Shown here: one piece after another, positions 5,351 to 6,144 of the stretch | How the letters are laid out: every line of letters begins with the position of its first letter | Position numbering within the stretch: position 1 is the stretch's first letter | Source: Oscillospiraceae bacterium | GTDB taxonomy: Bacteria; Bacillota_A; Clostridia; Saccharofermentanales; Saccharofermentanaceae | Reading direction: 5' to 3' | Assembly (NCBI GenBank): GCA_902803365.1 | Contig: CADCPU010000225.1 | Location: 1-6,144, forward strand | Length of the DNA stretch: 6,144 bases | Program-made: the position numbers and the translations under genes | The notes under the pieces: model-generated | What the model saw: only the letters and a program-made list of their open reading frames with translations | What the model was told of the DNA's origin: nothing | Database searches by the model: none

Positions 5351-6144
5351 ATGGATTATAACGGTTTTGGTGGTTTTGGCGAGGAAGAGCGTGTAATAGG
5401 TCGCCAGAAGCAGTTTGATGACAGGGATGAGAATAATCTCAGACCTTTGTCGCTTGACGATTACAGCGGTCAGGAGAAGGTTAAGAATAACCTTCGTATC
5501 TTCATTGAAGCTGCAAAGAAACGAGATGAGGCTTTGGATCATGTACTTCTCTATGGTCCTCCGGGTCTTGGTAAGACTACGCTTGCCAATATCATCGCTT
5601 GTGAGATGGGTGTCGGAATCCATATCACGACCGGTCCTTCGATCGAAAAGGCCGGTGATCTTGCCGCTATCCTTACTAATCTGAATCAGAATGAAGTCCT
5701 TTTTATAGATGAGATCCACAGGCTCAACAGGAGTGTTGAGGAAGTCTTGTATCCGGCAATGGAAGACTATTGTCTTGACCTTATGATCGGTAAGGGCCCT
5801 TCTGCAAGATCCGTAAGACTTGATCTTCCTAAGTTTACTCTTGTTGGTGCTACCACAAGAGCCGGTATGCTCTCCGCGCCACTTCGTGACAGATTCGGTA
5901 TGATCCATCGTCTTGAGCTTTATGAGACGAATGAGCTTATGGCTATCCTGCGCCGTGATGCCGAGATCCTTAATATCAGCATTACGGAAGACGGTCTTCG
6001 CAATATCGCATCGAGATCGCGCGGTACGCCTCGTATCGCGATCAGACTCCTTAAGCGTATGAGAGATTATGCCATGCATCTTGATAAGGATACGATCGAT
6101 AAGGAAGTTTCCGACTTCGGTCTTAAGGCGCTCGATATCGACAG
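5351..6144 (+). CDS. ruvB: RuvB branch-migration ATPase (3' end outside window)
   Basis: The reading frame is open from the ATG at 5351 to the window edge (264 codons plus two bases), so perhaps 70-90 C-terminal residues, mainly the winged-helix DNA-binding domain, are missing. RuvB is the AAA+ hexameric motor that pumps DNA through the RuvA-bound junction. Visible in order are [12 protein letters not shown] (30-41), Walker [10 protein letters not shown] (69-77), Walker B LFIDE (117-121), sensor 1 GATTRAG (166-172), the arginine-finger segment APLRDRFG (176-183) and sensor 2 RGTPRIA (224-230). All key residues are present. The first 29 residues form a short variable tail. AAGG at 5342-5345 is five bases before the ATG, with a second purine-rich stretch at 5331-5337; an in-frame stop at 5330 rules out a longer form. 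Confidence 0.97.
   Translation, partial: MDYNGFGGFGEEERVIGRQKQFDDRDENNLRPLSLDDYSGQEKVKNNLRIFIEAAKKRDEALDHVLLYGPPGLGKTTLANIIACEMGVGIHITTGPSIEKAGDLAAILTNLNQNEVLFIDEIHRLNRSVEEVLYPAMEDYCLDLMIGKGPSARSVRLDLPKFTLVGATTRAGMLSAPLRDRFGMIHRLELYETNELMAILRRDAEILNISITEDGLRNIASRSRGTPRIAIRLLKRMRDYAMHLDKDTIDKEVSDFGLKALDID

Noticed and set aside
5240..6079. Long minus-strand open frame (279 codons) opposite ruvB
   Set aside because: It lies antisense to a clearly coding ruvB with all AAA+ motifs, its translation shows no family motif, and it is explained by the codon usage of the sense gene.

Overview
The window looks like a stretch of chromosome from a Gram-positive, clostridial-type bacterium (Bacillota; genus not determinable). 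The reasons are strong purine-rich ribosome binding sites, a ruvC-ruvA-ruvB gene order, a Bacillota-style pyrimidine-nucleoside phosphorylase, a tRNA-Lys with encoded CCA, and moderate G+C (mid-40s percent by eye).

Layout. Positions 1-236 hold no convincing gene; they contain a nested set of inverted repeats (32-109) and T-rich sequence. A plus-strand gene (237-1274) encodes an endonuclease/exonuclease/phosphatase (EEP) fold protein with an unrecognised N-terminal segment of about 100 residues. Converging on it from the minus strand is tRNA-Lys(CTT) at 1301-1376. This tRNA has a perfect consensus promoter (TTGACA, 17 bp, TATAAT) and a strong intrinsic terminator whose U-tract is read on the other strand as the last lysine codons of the EEP gene. 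Upstream of the tRNA, also on the minus strand, is a Gfo/Idh/MocA-family sugar oxidoreductase (1526-2623). It is divergent from a pyrimidine-nucleoside phosphorylase gene (2702-4030), and a 14-bp perfect palindrome lies in the 78-bp gap between them. The right third is the Holliday-junction operon: ruvC (4088-4636), ruvA (4691-5305) and ruvB (from 5351, cut by the window end).

How the genes work together. RuvA binds and holds the four-way junction, RuvB drives branch migration with ATP, and RuvC cleaves the junction; the three are close together on one strand and are probably cotranscribed from a promoter whose -35 element overlaps the phosphorylase stop codon. The phosphorylase (nucleoside salvage) and the oxidoreductase (unknown sugar or nucleotide-sugar substrate) are not obviously linked to them.

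I see no clear undescribed multi-gene system. The points most worth a second look are the ruvA ribosome binding site, which is separated from its start codon by a C(UUCG)G hairpin; the EEP protein, with a novel N-terminal segment and an apparent loss of the usual active-site histidine; the nested inverted repeats at the left edge; the palindrome between the divergent genes; and a C-U mismatch in the tRNA T-stem.
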